A stretch of DNA of 64,000 nucleotides from a virus. Made by a program: the position numbers and the translations under genes. Under the pieces are notes generated by a model. The model saw nothing but the letters and a program-made list of their open reading frames with translations. It searched no databases and had not been told where the DNA came from. Location: the IMG/VR virus record IMGVR_UViG_3300034104_005687, positions 1-64,000 of that record, one strand, 5' to 3'. Positions within the stretch are counted from its first letter, which is position 1, and each line of letters begins with the position of its first letter. Positions 6,583 to 15,117 of the stretch are shown here, one piece after another.

Positions 6583-6755
6583 ACAAATTTAAAACATGGT
6601 ATGTGACACACCAAGATGCTATCACTTGGTTCTTGATTGGCTGGCTTTCGAGTGCAGGGTTGAATGAACTAGCACACAGTAATTATATTTGGGCCGCGGT
6701 GTTGTTTGTGATTGCATTCTTGAACTATGCAGTAAACCGAGTACGATTGTCATGA
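6579..6755 (+). CDS. Small two-segment membrane protein (58 aa)
   Basis: ATG 6579 overlaps the TGA of the preceding gene. The 58-residue product has the familiar phage layout FKTWYVTHQDAITWFLIGWL, then a polar turn, then a second hydrophobic segment AAVLFVIAFLNYA and a basic end (VNRVRLS). Two membrane passes at about residues 15-30 and 37-51 are likely. Similar 'ITWFLIGWL.....L' proteins occur in many T4-like phages. Function unknown. Confidence 0.78.
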   Translation: MNKFKTWYVTHQDAITWFLIGWLSSAGLNELAHSNYIWAAVLFVIAFLNYAVNRVRLS

Positions 6756-6756
6756 C

Positions 6757-6996
6757 ATGGGCAGTCAAACTGACTACTTCAATCGCATAGGATACAAGCA
6801 TACCTATGTCATCGGCGATCGTGTTTTTGGACACTGGAATCAGATTCCGTTTGTGGGCAGTGTGGGAAATGACCGCAAGATCAACAACATTGATGGACCT
6901 GAAGTCACAGTTTACTTAGATCTTCCGATCAAGCACAACGGCAAATGGCGGCATGTGATAGTGGTCAAGCACTGTGACATACGGCCTTATCAGTAA
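6757..6996 (+). CDS. Hypothetical protein (79 aa)
   Basis: The 79-residue product starts one base after the preceding stop, with no strong ribosome site. It reads as a small beta-rich fold (YVIGDRVFGHWNQIPFVGSVGNDR, then VTVYLDLPIKHNGKWRHVIVVKHCDIRPY), like an SH3-type or KOW-like barrel. The 'GDRVFG....IPFVG.VGND' pattern recurs in aquatic T4-like phages. No function known. It is probably the last gene of the operon that starts at 4743. Confidence 0.75.
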   Translation: MGSQTDYFNRIGYKHTYVIGDRVFGHWNQIPFVGSVGNDRKINNIDGPEVTVYLDLPIKHNGKWRHVIVVKHCDIRPYQ

Positions 6997-7017
6997 CATC
7001 AATTTGTCCAAAATACT

Positions 7018-7025
7018 GCTATAAA
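7018..7025 (+). promoter_or_regulatory. Possible extended -10 promoter element
   Basis: TGCTATAAA matches the extended -10 context of the stronger promoters in this region. No -35 box stands at proper spacing (TTGTCC at 7004-7009 is only about 10 bp away). It lies in the 65-bp gap before the gene at 7062. Confidence 0.35.
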
Positions 7026-7061
7026 ATAATTTGTGCCGGTTAATACACCTTAAATATCTGC

Positions 7062-7256
7062 ATGGAAAATCTACAACTCACTATAGCCGATATGGCTAGC
7101 TTGAAATCACTTCTTGAATTGGCTGCATCACGTGGCACATTCAAGGCAGCCGAAATGAGTCAGGTCGGTATTGTGTATGACAAACTGTCACGATTCTTAG
7201 ACGCCAGCACCGAACAGCTACGTCAACAACAAACATCAGGAGAGCAAAATGCTTAA
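7062..7256 (+). CDS. Small helical phage protein (64 aa)
   Basis: The 64-residue product is acidic and helical: LTIADMASLKSLLELAASRGTFKAAEMSQVGIVYDKLSRFL. The 'GTFKAAE...VG.VYDKL..FL' stretch is common in small T4-like phage proteins and has no assigned function. It has a weak ribosome site. Its end overlaps the next start by 8 bp, so the two are probably co-translated. Confidence 0.78.
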   Translation: MENLQLTIADMASLKSLLELAASRGTFKAAEMSQVGIVYDKLSRFLDASTEQLRQQQTSGEQNA

Positions 7257-7992
7257 ACACATAGGTAGACACGGAGACCGCAAGGTTGCAATTGTATTCA
7301 GACAGATCCCAGGCGAGGACCATATGTGCCTTGTGGTATATCCCGACGTACTTCCCACGCATATTCACAACTCAGTGTTGAGCGTGTTGGAGAGTGCACC
7401 AGGACAAGCAGCCACCACACTGGCAGACGTGTTTCATCGCAACTTGCTGCCCGACGGTCGTCCTATCTTGGAGGCCTTGCATCGCGAAGGCATGCTGAAA
7501 AAGATTGCCACAAATCAAGTGATTGTGACACCCACTGCCACTAGCTCAGTCAAGTTAGACGAACTCAACAGACTGGTCAAAGAAATGGAAAGCGGCGACG
7601 ACGCTCGCAAGCGCATGACCGAACTGGATGCCAACACAGGCATAGTGGATCCTGCTACCAAACGTCAGCAAGAACAAGAATTCAAAAAGCGCAGACTTGA
7701 ACAAGAGGCTGCCAGATCACAGCAAGGCCTGCCACCAGTGCCCGCTGGTTCAGATTCGGCACTGGACGACAAATCACTGGCATCCAACATGTTGGCTCAA
7801 GCCAAGAAAATGGAAATTGAAGCCAAGGGCTTGATTGCTGAAGCTGCCAGAATGAAAAAAGATGCCGAACGTATGCACCCAGGAGTGACAACAAACAGCG
7901 GCGTTGCTCCTGTTGTTCAAGAAGTCAAAGCCGAGCCAGCAGTGCGTCGTGGTCGCAAACCCAAAGTAGCGGCTACCAATGCAGTTCAGTGA
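7249..7992 (+). CDS. Conserved phage protein with coiled-coil and basic C-terminus (247 aa)
   Basis: The first ~85 residues form a compact domain (GDRKVAIVFRQIPGEDHMCLVVYPDVLP, then LESAPGQAATTLADVFHRNLLPDG). The middle and end are highly charged and helical, with likely coiled coils at about 105-150 and 175-210. The tail carries RRGRKPK, a lone AT-hook-like motif that may touch DNA. Proteins of this layout are standard in T4-like aquatic phages but not characterised. It overlaps the next gene by 14 bp. Confidence 0.75.
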   Translation: MLKHIGRHGDRKVAIVFRQIPGEDHMCLVVYPDVLPTHIHNSVLSVLESAPGQAATTLADVFHRNLLPDGRPILEALHREGMLKKIATNQVIVTPTATSSVKLDELNRLVKEMESGDDARKRMTELDANTGIVDPATKRQQEQEFKKRRLEQEAARSQQGLPPVPAGSDSALDDKSLASNMLAQAKKMEIEAKGLIAEAARMKKDAERMHPGVTTNSGVAPVVQEVKAEPAVRRGRKPKVAATNAVQ

Positions 7993-8281
7993 TGAATTTC
8001 TTGACAAGTGGGAACATTTAATCAAGGAAGCGCCCAAGACCGAAGTTCCACTTGAGTGTCTCAAAAAAATTATCATCAAGATGCATGGCAAGCGACAACG
8101 AACCATAAATCTTGATGTGTTACGAAAGCAGGGTCTGGACATTGTAGAAATTGAAGTAGTCCTTACCAGAACCTTGCTGGAACTTGATCAACAAGTCAGA
8201 GATATTGAATTTGTGGTTGACACTGTGCTAGTTGCAGAACTTGTTCAACCCGAGACTGATAAATTATTGAAAAATCTATGA
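7979..8281 (+). CDS. Conserved hypothetical phage protein (100 aa)
   Basis: A 100-residue soluble, helical protein. The basic segment KKIIIKMHGKRQRTINLDVLRKQGLD precedes a hydrophobic helix (IEVVLTRTLLELDQQV). It overlaps its upstream neighbour by 14 bp and the thyX start as ATGA, so the three genes 7249-8970 are probably one operon. No known domain recognised. Confidence 0.72.
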   Translation: MQFSDEFLDKWEHLIKEAPKTEVPLECLKKIIIKMHGKRQRTINLDVLRKQGLDIVEIEVVLTRTLLELDQQVRDIEFVVDTVLVAELVQPETDKLLKNL

Positions 8282-8970
8282 ATGTTACCCTTGTATCATA
8301 TTCACAGCCAACCGACGCATTTAGAACCCAAGGCATCGATGATGCACAAGAGCTTATTGCCTATTGTGCCCGTGTGTCCAACCCTGCCAACCAGTTCACA
8401 ACCGATACCAGCGAAAGACTTATCCGATACTTGGTCCGACACCAACACTGGAGCCCACTGGAAATGGTGTCAGCCTGTTGCGAAATCGTCACCACCCGCG
8501 ACATTGCCCGACAGATTCTACGTCACAGAAGTTTCAGCTTTCAAGAGTTCTCCCAGCGATATGCTGATCCTACAGCTGAACTCGATGAGGCGTTTGTGCT
8601 ACGTGAGGCACGATTCCAAGACACCAAGAATCGACAGAATAGCGTAGAATTGGACATGGCAGACGAAGCTCAACGGCTGTTGGCCATTGAATGGGAACGT
8701 GCGCAAAAACGTGTGTTGTTCAGTGTCAAACAAGAATATGCATGGGCCATCAAGAACGGCATTGCCAAAGAACAGGCCCGTGCTGTGTTGCCCGAAGGAC
8801 TCACAGTGAGTCGCATGTATATGAACGGTACCTTGCGTAGCTGGATTCATTTTATTGAACTGCGATCAGGCAATGGTACACAAAAAGAGCACATGGAAGT
8901 GGCTCGCGCATGTGCACAAGTTATTGCCAAAATCTTCCCAATGGCTGCCGACTTGGTTGCTAAAGACTAA
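8278..8970 (+). CDS. thyX: Flavin-dependent thymidylate synthase
   Basis: The 230-residue product carries the ThyX signature RHRSFSFQEFSQRY at residues 82-95 (RHRxxSxxxxS.R pattern), which binds dUMP and FAD. ThyX makes dTMP from dUMP with methylenetetrahydrofolate and reduced flavin, supplying thymidine for phage DNA. Length is normal for the family. The start overlaps the preceding stop as ATGA. A promoter-like element lies across the end of this gene (8957-8985). Confidence 0.95.
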   Translation: MNVTLVSYSQPTDAFRTQGIDDAQELIAYCARVSNPANQFTTDTSERLIRYLVRHQHWSPLEMVSACCEIVTTRDIARQILRHRSFSFQEFSQRYADPTAELDEAFVLREARFQDTKNRQNSVELDMADEAQRLLAIEWERAQKRVLFSVKQEYAWAIKNGIAKEQARAVLPEGLTVSRMYMNGTLRSWIHFIELRSGNGTQKEHMEVARACAQVIAKIFPMAADLVAKD

Positions 8971-8985
8971 CACTTGTGCTATACT
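8957..8985 (+). promoter_or_regulatory. Sigma70-like promoter for the epimerase/aminotransferase genes
   Basis: TTGCTA at 8957-8962, a 17-bp spacer and TATACT at 8980-8985 with TGC upstream. The -35 box lies inside the end of thyX. Expected transcription start is near 8992, almost exactly on the ATG at 8991. Confidence 0.7.
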
Positions 8986-8990
8986 AGTGT

Positions 8991-9320
8991 ATGGCAATAA
9001 CAACCAATTATCCAGACGAATACAAGCAATGGCAGCCTGAACGGGTTGAACTCATTGGAGACCGAGCTGTAAAGTTTCGTGACGTATGTGTACACGAGAT
9101 CCGCATGGGCGACGTAGAAGATCCGGATTTAATGGTTGCTGAACCAATTTGGAGGTGGCAAGAATCAGATGCTGGTAAGTTTATAATGGAGCATGCCAAG
9201 GATAAACCTTACTGGACTCGTAGCATAGATCCGCACACGTATGGACACATGTACCGCATCATAGCAAGATTAAGTGAGCAGGATCAAATCTTTTGGACAT
9301 TAAAGTGGGGTAACAAATGA
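8991..9320 (+). CDS. Hypothetical protein (109 aa)
   Basis: The 109-residue product opens MAITTNYPDEYKQWQPERVELIGDR and is rich in Trp, Asp and His (EPIWRWQESDAG, HTYGHMYRIIA). It has no membrane segment or recognised motif. ATG 8991 sits on the predicted transcription start, so the message may be leaderless. Its stop overlaps the start of the epimerase as ATGA, tying it to the sugar genes. Confidence 0.7.
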   Translation: MAITTNYPDEYKQWQPERVELIGDRAVKFRDVCVHEIRMGDVEDPDLMVAEPIWRWQESDAGKFIMEHAKDKPYWTRSIDPHTYGHMYRIIARLSEQDQIFWTLKWGNK

Positions 9321-10285
9321 AAATATTAGTAACAGGCGGACTAGGGTTAATTGGTCACAATGTAGTGCAAAGACTAGAAGCCCGAGATCACGAAGTGATC
9401 ATCACAGACACTCGTACCAACTACGGAATTATTCCACAAGCAGAACTTGATTACTTGATGGGCGAGCGGTTAAAGAAGATATCAGGCAACAACATCTATC
9501 ACATTGACATTACCAATGCCGAAGACTTTGACTGGTTGGTAGGCAAACACAAGCCCGAAGTAATCATTCACATGGCAAGTTTTCCCCGACAGAAAGTTGT
9601 CAATGCTAACCCTGCCTGGGGCAGTCGTGTTATGATGGAAGGGTTGATCAACGTTTGTGAGAGTGCCAAAAAGCACAATGTAGAACGTGTTGTGTACATA
9701 TCTAGTTCAATGGTGTATGGTGATTTTGAAGATCAAGTAGAAGAAGACTACGACTGCCGACCCATTGGACAATATGGCATCTTAAAATTAACTGGAGAAG
9801 ACCTTGTCAAAGACTACCATCGTCGCGGTGCTTTCGATTACGCTGTTATTAGGCCTAGTGCTGTATACGGGCCACTGGATGTGGAAGACAGGGTCGTTGC
9901 AAAATTTATGCTCGGAGCCATGCGAGGTAGCGTTCTCCGAGTTAATGGGGCAGGGGAGACGTTAGACTTTACCTATGTAGATGATGCCGCTGATGGTATT
10001 GTAGCAGCCGCTACTCGTATCATGGCTCGTAACAATACCTACAACATTACTAAATCGCATTCAGTTAGTTTGTTAGAAGCCGCAGAGATGATTGTGAAGA
10101 TTGTGGGCAAGGGTGAGATCGAAACTCGAGACAAAGATGCAGACTTTCCCAGTCGCGGTGCACTGAACATTGATCGTGCCAGGACCATACTAGGCTACGA
10201 TCCCAAAGTTGATGTAGAAGAAGGATTCCAAAAGTATTATGACTGGCTTTCGAATTCCGTTTACTGGTCTCCAAAGACAGTATAA
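9317..10285 (+). CDS. NAD-dependent nucleotide-sugar epimerase/dehydratase
   Basis: A 322-residue extended SDR protein. The Rossmann motif TGGLGLIG gives G7, G10 and G13; the active-site pair is Y153 and K157 in QYGILK, with a Ser-rich strand (YISSS) at about 127-131. VIRPSAVYGP at about 177-186 is typical of UDP- or GDP-sugar epimerases and dehydratases. It would act on a nucleotide sugar made by the host or phage. The next gene, an aminotransferase, overlaps its end by 47 bp, a pairing usual in pathways to amino sugars. Confidence 0.88.
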   Translation: MKILVTGGLGLIGHNVVQRLEARDHEVIITDTRTNYGIIPQAELDYLMGERLKKISGNNIYHIDITNAEDFDWLVGKHKPEVIIHMASFPRQKVVNANPAWGSRVMMEGLINVCESAKKHNVERVVYISSSMVYGDFEDQVEEDYDCRPIGQYGILKLTGEDLVKDYHRRGAFDYAVIRPSAVYGPLDVEDRVVAKFMLGAMRGSVLRVNGAGETLDFTYVDDAADGIVAAATRIMARNNTYNITKSHSVSLLEAAEMIVKIVGKGEIETRDKDADFPSRGALNIDRARTILGYDPKVDVEEGFQKYYDWLSNSVYWSPKTV

Positions 10286-11342
10286 ACAACTCCGCGAGGA
10301 GATTCTAGACGCAACTGATCAGGTACTGCAATCAGGTCAGCTCATGAACGGCGCCTGGACTCAGAAGTTTGAAAACTGGCTGGCTGTTAGGAACGGTGGC
10401 AAAAATGCTGTGACTTGCCACTCGGGCACACAGGCCTTGGAAATTATAGCCGAATATTGGCGTGGACTAGAACTAACCAATAAGTCGCCAAGAGTGTTGA
10501 TCCCTAGCTTGACGTTTGTGGCCACGGCCAATGCGTTCTTGCGAGCTGGTTGGGACGTACACTTTGTAGACGTGGATGTCAACGGGTTGCTTGACCCTGA
10601 TAAAATCCCCCAAGACCTTGATTATCAAGCCATAGTGTTGGTTGGTTTGTATGGCGCTGCTATTTCCCACGCTCATTCTGTAAAGGCCTGGACACATTGG
10701 TTACACAACAATGTCACAGTGATTGAAGATGCTGCACAACATTGGTTAGGCAACAATAGCCAACGAGTCGGCGAAGGCAGCGCCATCAGTTTTGACCCCA
10801 TGAAGAACTTGGCCTGTTATGGCAACGGTGGTGCAGTGGTCACAGACAACCAGGATCTAGCAGACTTTGCACGAGCCTGGCGCAATCACAACAAAGGTGA
10901 CTACAAGGCCGAACGTGGTGGCAGCAACAGTCGCATGAGCGAACTGGATTGTGCACACATGATGGTCAAAACACAGTACATTGATCAATGGCAAGCTCGT
11001 CGTCGCCGGATTGCTGCCTACATGTGTGAACGATTTGCAAATACCAGCATACGCTGTTTGATCAACGAACACAATGAGCACAATCATGCGTTTCACAAGT
11101 TTGTGATTGATGTTGATCAGCGCAATCGACTGCAAGAGAAACTGTGGAACGCCAGTATTGACACACGAATACACTATGAGCAACCCTTGCACGATAACTC
11201 TGTGTTGAGACAATTCCCCGGGCCCAACATGATGAGTGTAGCCACTGCACTGAGCCAGCGTGTGTTGAGTTTGCCTATCTATCCTGAGTTGTCAGACTTA
11301 GATGTGGAATATGTCACTGATCAGGTGTTAAAGAACGTTTGA
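10239..11342 (+). CDS. DegT/DnrJ/EryC1/StrS-family PLP sugar aminotransferase
   Basis: The 367-residue product begins with the family's N-terminus (IPFTGLQRQYKQLREEI). It has VIEDAAQ at 161-167, giving D164 for the PLP nitrogen, and K189 in SFDPMKNLACYGNGG as the probable Schiff-base lysine. Such enzymes transfer an amino group from glutamate to a keto-sugar, as in perosamine or related sugars. It overlaps the epimerase by 47 bp; start 10239 is kept because the conserved N-terminus begins there. Its 3' end overlaps the convergent repeat protein by 29 bp. Confidence 0.9.
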   Translation: MTGFRIPFTGLQRQYKQLREEILDATDQVLQSGQLMNGAWTQKFENWLAVRNGGKNAVTCHSGTQALEIIAEYWRGLELTNKSPRVLIPSLTFVATANAFLRAGWDVHFVDVDVNGLLDPDKIPQDLDYQAIVLVGLYGAAISHAHSVKAWTHWLHNNVTVIEDAAQHWLGNNSQRVGEGSAISFDPMKNLACYGNGGAVVTDNQDLADFARAWRNHNKGDYKAERGGSNSRMSELDCAHMMVKTQYIDQWQARRRRIAAYMCERFANTSIRCLINEHNEHNHAFHKFVIDVDQRNRLQEKLWNASIDTRIHYEQPLHDNSVLRQFPGPNMMSVATALSQRVLSLPIYPELSDLDVEYVTDQVLKNV

Positions 11343-14300
11343 CAAACGCATAGCTTGCGAGCCAATCCCACTCGTAGCTCTTGCGGAGCTCAGTGGGATC
11401 ACCTTTGACCTCTTCATAGTACTCCACAGCATCCTGTGCGCCTTTATGACTCCAATGTCCATTGGCAATGGTGCCGGAGTCTTCTTTTAACCAGACATTG
11501 AGTCTGTATTCATTTTCCACGTTGGGTAAACTTGCACGTAGTTTAAGTGCTTCACGGAAAGCTGTGCGCCAGGCCATCCAAGGCGATTCAGCATAGTTGG
11601 CTGTGCCACTGAGAATAGGTACAACTTCGTGCGCCTGATCTAGCGTAAAGTCCAGGCCAACACCTGTGTTCTCCAACGCCAACTTCTTGTTGTAGGCAAT
11701 CATGGCTTGGTGACCATACACCAATCCATTGACAGGATTGCCAGCATGAAAGATATAGTGCTTGGGCTGTTGCATACGATCTGGCTGCCAGGTCCAATCA
11801 AACTTGGCGTCAACTTCTAACTTGGCAAACACAGCAAAGAACCAAGGTGTGGTACTGGCTCGTGCTGCCGCATGATAAGCTGCCACACGACCTTTTACTC
11901 CTGATACCATATGTACTTTGTTGGTATGTGATGAGTTGGCTAGATACATCTGCATTTGCAAATAATTAGATGCAGAATTGGGTTCGCCATTGCTGATAAA
12001 CACAATGTCCAGTGGCTGATCGCCATGACGTTTACGTTGTGTCTTGTCAATATGTGCATAATCGTACAGTTGCGTTTTAACATCACCTCGAGCTACTTTT
12101 GGCACAATCACTGCACTGGCACCTGTGCTCAACGGCACAATAGTTTTGACTTCTTGACGCCAAAGAGGAACGGTGGGCATTGTGATAGGCACACCATTTG
12201 TGGTGAACAATGCCAAGGGTCCGGCCCAATCTACATTCTTGACTGCATCCACATGCGAATCAGCAGTGTGTTCAATCACAGGCATGGATCTACGTGGTAC
12301 ACTCCGGCGGGATACATAGTTCACACTATACCATTCCAGCAAAGCTTTCTTTTCGGCACGTTCGGCAAAGGTAGGTACATGCATGTAGAATGTGTCCCCA
12401 AACTTTTGTTCATTGCTGGGGAATACATGCAACATTGTACTTTGCCAGATCTCTGGGTGCCATGAAAAGTCAAAGCCAGTGTAATCGCAAATTGAACTGC
12501 ATATCCACACATGCTCGTATTGCCCCACAAGGCTCCGGGCCAAACGTATTAGTGTATCTCTGTAGTTGTCAAAGTAACGTACTTTTTTAACTACATCTGG
12601 AATTTGCCCTGCGTTGCCATCCAGGTGATCAATTTCAAATATAGGTGCAGCTTCTTGCTTGACTTCTGCCCTCATCATGTCCACATACTTGAACTCAGTG
12701 GCACCAGGCATGCGATACTGCGGTCCTCCAGTCTTTTGATGCTGTGTGGCAAATTGATAGATGTAGGCTGGTTCGCCTGGGTCTGGCTGCCAACTGAAGT
12801 CCATATCAGTAGTGTTCACATATTCAGGAATGGTCCAATTGGTCATATTCGTCAACAAGTTAGCAACCGGTCCTGTCATGTACTTGCGCTCAGTGGCACT
12901 GGGCATGTGATATTCTACAGTGGGCATTTTCTCTGCTGGCCACCACTGGTTACCAAACACATAGATGTAGGGTGGTGATCCAGGTTCGGGTCTCCAGGTA
13001 TAATCCCATTCACAGTCTATGACGGTGTGCCAGTGATTATCGTGTTGAGGCAACAACTGTGCAGGGATATCCATGTACTTGAGTTCTGTAGCACCCAGCA
13101 TGTGATATTCTACAGTGGGCATTACTTCTGCTGAATAGTACTGATTACCAAACACATAGTTATAAGGTGGTGATCCTGGATCGGGTTCCCACGACCAATC
13201 AAAGCTCGCAGGATAGTGTTGTGTAAACCGTGTATGATCCCCACGACGTTGTGCTCGCGGATGATCCATGTATTTGATTTGTGTAGCACCTGTTACTGCA
13301 TACTGTAATGCGGGACGTTGTTCAGGCGTGAGCCACTGATTACCAAACACATACGTATAAGGAGGATCTGTGGGATTGGGCCGCCAGGAGTAATCAAACG
13401 ATTCAATGTCATCCAACAATTCCCAAGCAGCCACGTCTTGTGCTAGTGTAGCAACAATATCATCTACATACTTGATTTCAGTGCCGCCGGCATTGTACAC
13501 TACTGTGGGTTCTAGTACAGCCGAGTTCCATTGGTTACCGAACACATAGGTCATTGGTGGATCAAAAGGATTTGGTTCCCACGAATAGTCAAATTCACTG
13601 ACCGCTAGGTTATGTCCGAACAGGCGTGGTTGCGGCAGTCTGCGTGTGCGTCTATCCATGTACTTGACTTCGATGGCGCCCGGAACAACATACTTGACAC
13701 TGGCTTTGAACTCTGGCTGATTCCATTGATTACCGAACACGTAAATATAGGGTGGATCTTTAGGATTAGGAACCCAGGTCCAGTCCCACCTACTATTATC
13801 AACATCCTCGCATAACTCCCAGTTGGCCATGTTGTCACCTAGTTGAGCAACCACATTGTCAACAAATTTTTCCTGTGTTGCACCAGACATTTCGTAAACC
13901 ACAGTGGGCATTTCTATACCTGGCCAATGTTGATTGCCAAACACATAATTGTAAGGCGGTTCTGTATTGTCAGGATGCCAGGAGTAATCAAATCCTTGTA
14001 TAATTTCTAAATTCTTAAACAACTGTTTATTAGGTAATCTGCGATGCAATATTTCTACATACTTGCGTTCTACAGCACCAGGTACTACATAACAAGCACC
14101 GCCATTGGGTTGCCACTGAGTAGCAAATTCATATATGTAAGGGTTGTCTCCTGGATCAGGCCGCCAAGAATAATCCACGCTTAACGGATCAACATAATCT
14201 GGTACTTGCCAGTTGGTCTTGTCCGCAAGTATCCTGGCAGTCATGTCCATGTATTTGCGTTCAGTAGCACCGGTGACGTGATACTCAACTGTGGCCATTT

Positions 14301-15117
14301 TCTCTGCACTCCACCACTGATTACCAAACACGTAAATGTAAGGCGGATCTCCAGGATCTGGTTCCCAGGCCCAATCAAACTCACAAGGATACAAACAACA
14401 AAATTTACTTTTGTCTGGTAGTCGTTGTGTACGAATATTGTGCATGTACTTTTTTACAGTTGCACCGGGCACATGATACTCTACACTAGAACGAGATTCT
14501 GCTGGCCAATGTTGATTGCCAAACACATAAATCATTGGAGGATCAAATGGATTTGGGTGCCAGTTAAACACAGGATCATGTTCATCTACGTTATCATGTG
14601 TCTGCCAGTCTTTGCGATCCGACTGTGTACGAGCAACAAACACATCCATGTATTTGCGTTCTGTTGCTCCGGGCACACGGTATTCTGGGCCACCTACTCT
14701 ATCCCAATCCCATTCTACAGGAAACTCATATATGTACGGAGGATCTGTGGGATTAGGTGCCCATGTATAGTTTATACTAGCAGGATCAATCCATTTGGGT
14801 ATGTGCCAGTAGCTGATATCAGGCAGTCTGTGTACGGTGCGCTCGCTGTGATAATTTGTTTCAGTATATCCAGCTTTGGGAATAAGATAAACACCTGCAT
14901 CAATTTGATATTGATCTAACCATGCATGTCGCTGATGTGCTTGCCATGGTGGTGGCTCATAAAGCCAATCCCAGTCTGAGTAGTCTGCTAAGTAGTTTGC
15001 TATCCAAAAATACCTTGTGCGACTCAGTTGTTGCGCATGCTGAATAGATTCAACTGCTCGTTCATGAGCAAACAAATTGGGCTTGTGTCCCGATGCAAAA
15101 TAAAATACGTCAAACAT
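11314..15117 (-). CDS. Giant repeat protein with C-terminal glycosyltransferase-like domain (1267 aa)
   Basis: The protein has three parts. Residues 1-90 are an N-terminal domain with an SDWDWLYEPPPW segment. Residues about 92-815 hold eleven repeats of 61-69 residues with the pattern FDYSW.P(D/N)P..PPYIYVFGNQW, then TVEYH.PGATE.KYMD. After about 1025 a C-terminal domain resembles the transferase at 32501-33424: VKG..AAY..AA..S, NPVNGLVYGHQA, SPWMAWRTAFREA and NG.W...GA.. align. That transferase has DGD at its metal site, whereas here the same place reads FAKLEV, so catalysis may be lost. The repeats look like copies of the core of this same domain. The role is unknown; a glycan-binding scaffold is one possibility. 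Confidence 0.8.
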   Translation of the reverse strand: MFDVFYFASGHKPNLFAHERAVESIQHAQQLSRTRYFWIANYLADYSDWDWLYEPPPWQAHQRHAWLDQYQIDAGVYLIPKAGYTETNYHSERTVHRLPDISYWHIPKWIDPASINYTWAPNPTDPPYIYEFPVEWDWDRVGGPEYRVPGATERKYMDVFVARTQSDRKDWQTHDNVDEHDPVFNWHPNPFDPPMIYVFGNQHWPAESRSSVEYHVPGATVKKYMHNIRTQRLPDKSKFCCLYPCEFDWAWEPDPGDPPYIYVFGNQWWSAEKMATVEYHVTGATERKYMDMTARILADKTNWQVPDYVDPLSVDYSWRPDPGDNPYIYEFATQWQPNGGACYVVPGAVERKYVEILHRRLPNKQLFKNLEIIQGFDYSWHPDNTEPPYNYVFGNQHWPGIEMPTVVYEMSGATQEKFVDNVVAQLGDNMANWELCEDVDNSRWDWTWVPNPKDPPYIYVFGNQWNQPEFKASVKYVVPGAIEVKYMDRRTRRLPQPRLFGHNLAVSEFDYSWEPNPFDPPMTYVFGNQWNSAVLEPTVVYNAGGTEIKYVDDIVATLAQDVAAWELLDDIESFDYSWRPNPTDPPYTYVFGNQWLTPEQRPALQYAVTGATQIKYMDHPRAQRRGDHTRFTQHYPASFDWSWEPDPGSPPYNYVFGNQYYSAEVMPTVEYHMLGATELKYMDIPAQLLPQHDNHWHTVIDCEWDYTWRPEPGSPPYIYVFGNQWWPAEKMPTVEYHMPSATERKYMTGPVANLLTNMTNWTIPEYVNTTDMDFSWQPDPGEPAYIYQFATQHQKTGGPQYRMPGATEFKYVDMMRAEVKQEAAPIFEIDHLDGNAGQIPDVVKKVRYFDNYRDTLIRLARSLVGQYEHVWICSSICDYTGFDFSWHPEIWQSTMLHVFPSNEQKFGDTFYMHVPTFAERAEKKALLEWYSVNYVSRRSVPRRSMPVIEHTADSHVDAVKNVDWAGPLALFTTNGVPITMPTVPLWRQEVKTIVPLSTGASAVIVPKVARGDVKTQLYDYAHIDKTQRKRHGDQPLDIVFISNGEPNSASNYLQMQMYLANSSHTNKVHMVSGVKGRVAAYHAAARASTTPWFFAVFAKLEVDAKFDWTWQPDRMQQPKHYIFHAGNPVNGLVYGHQAMIAYNKKLALENTGVGLDFTLDQAHEVVPILSGTANYAESPWMAWRTAFREALKLRASLPNVENEYRLNVWLKEDSGTIANGHWSHKGAQDAVEYYEEVKGDPTELRKSYEWDWLASYAFVKRSLTPDQ
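12670..14844 (-). repeat. About eleven tandem protein-coding repeats of 183-206 bp
   Basis: Spacing between the copies of the FGNQ-coding segment is 183 to 206 bp. The units are diverged at the DNA level, so the array is old, not a recent slippage product. Two units (FATQWQPNGG and FATQHQKTGG) are a distinct, shorter subtype, which gives the array an internal order. Confidence 0.85.
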
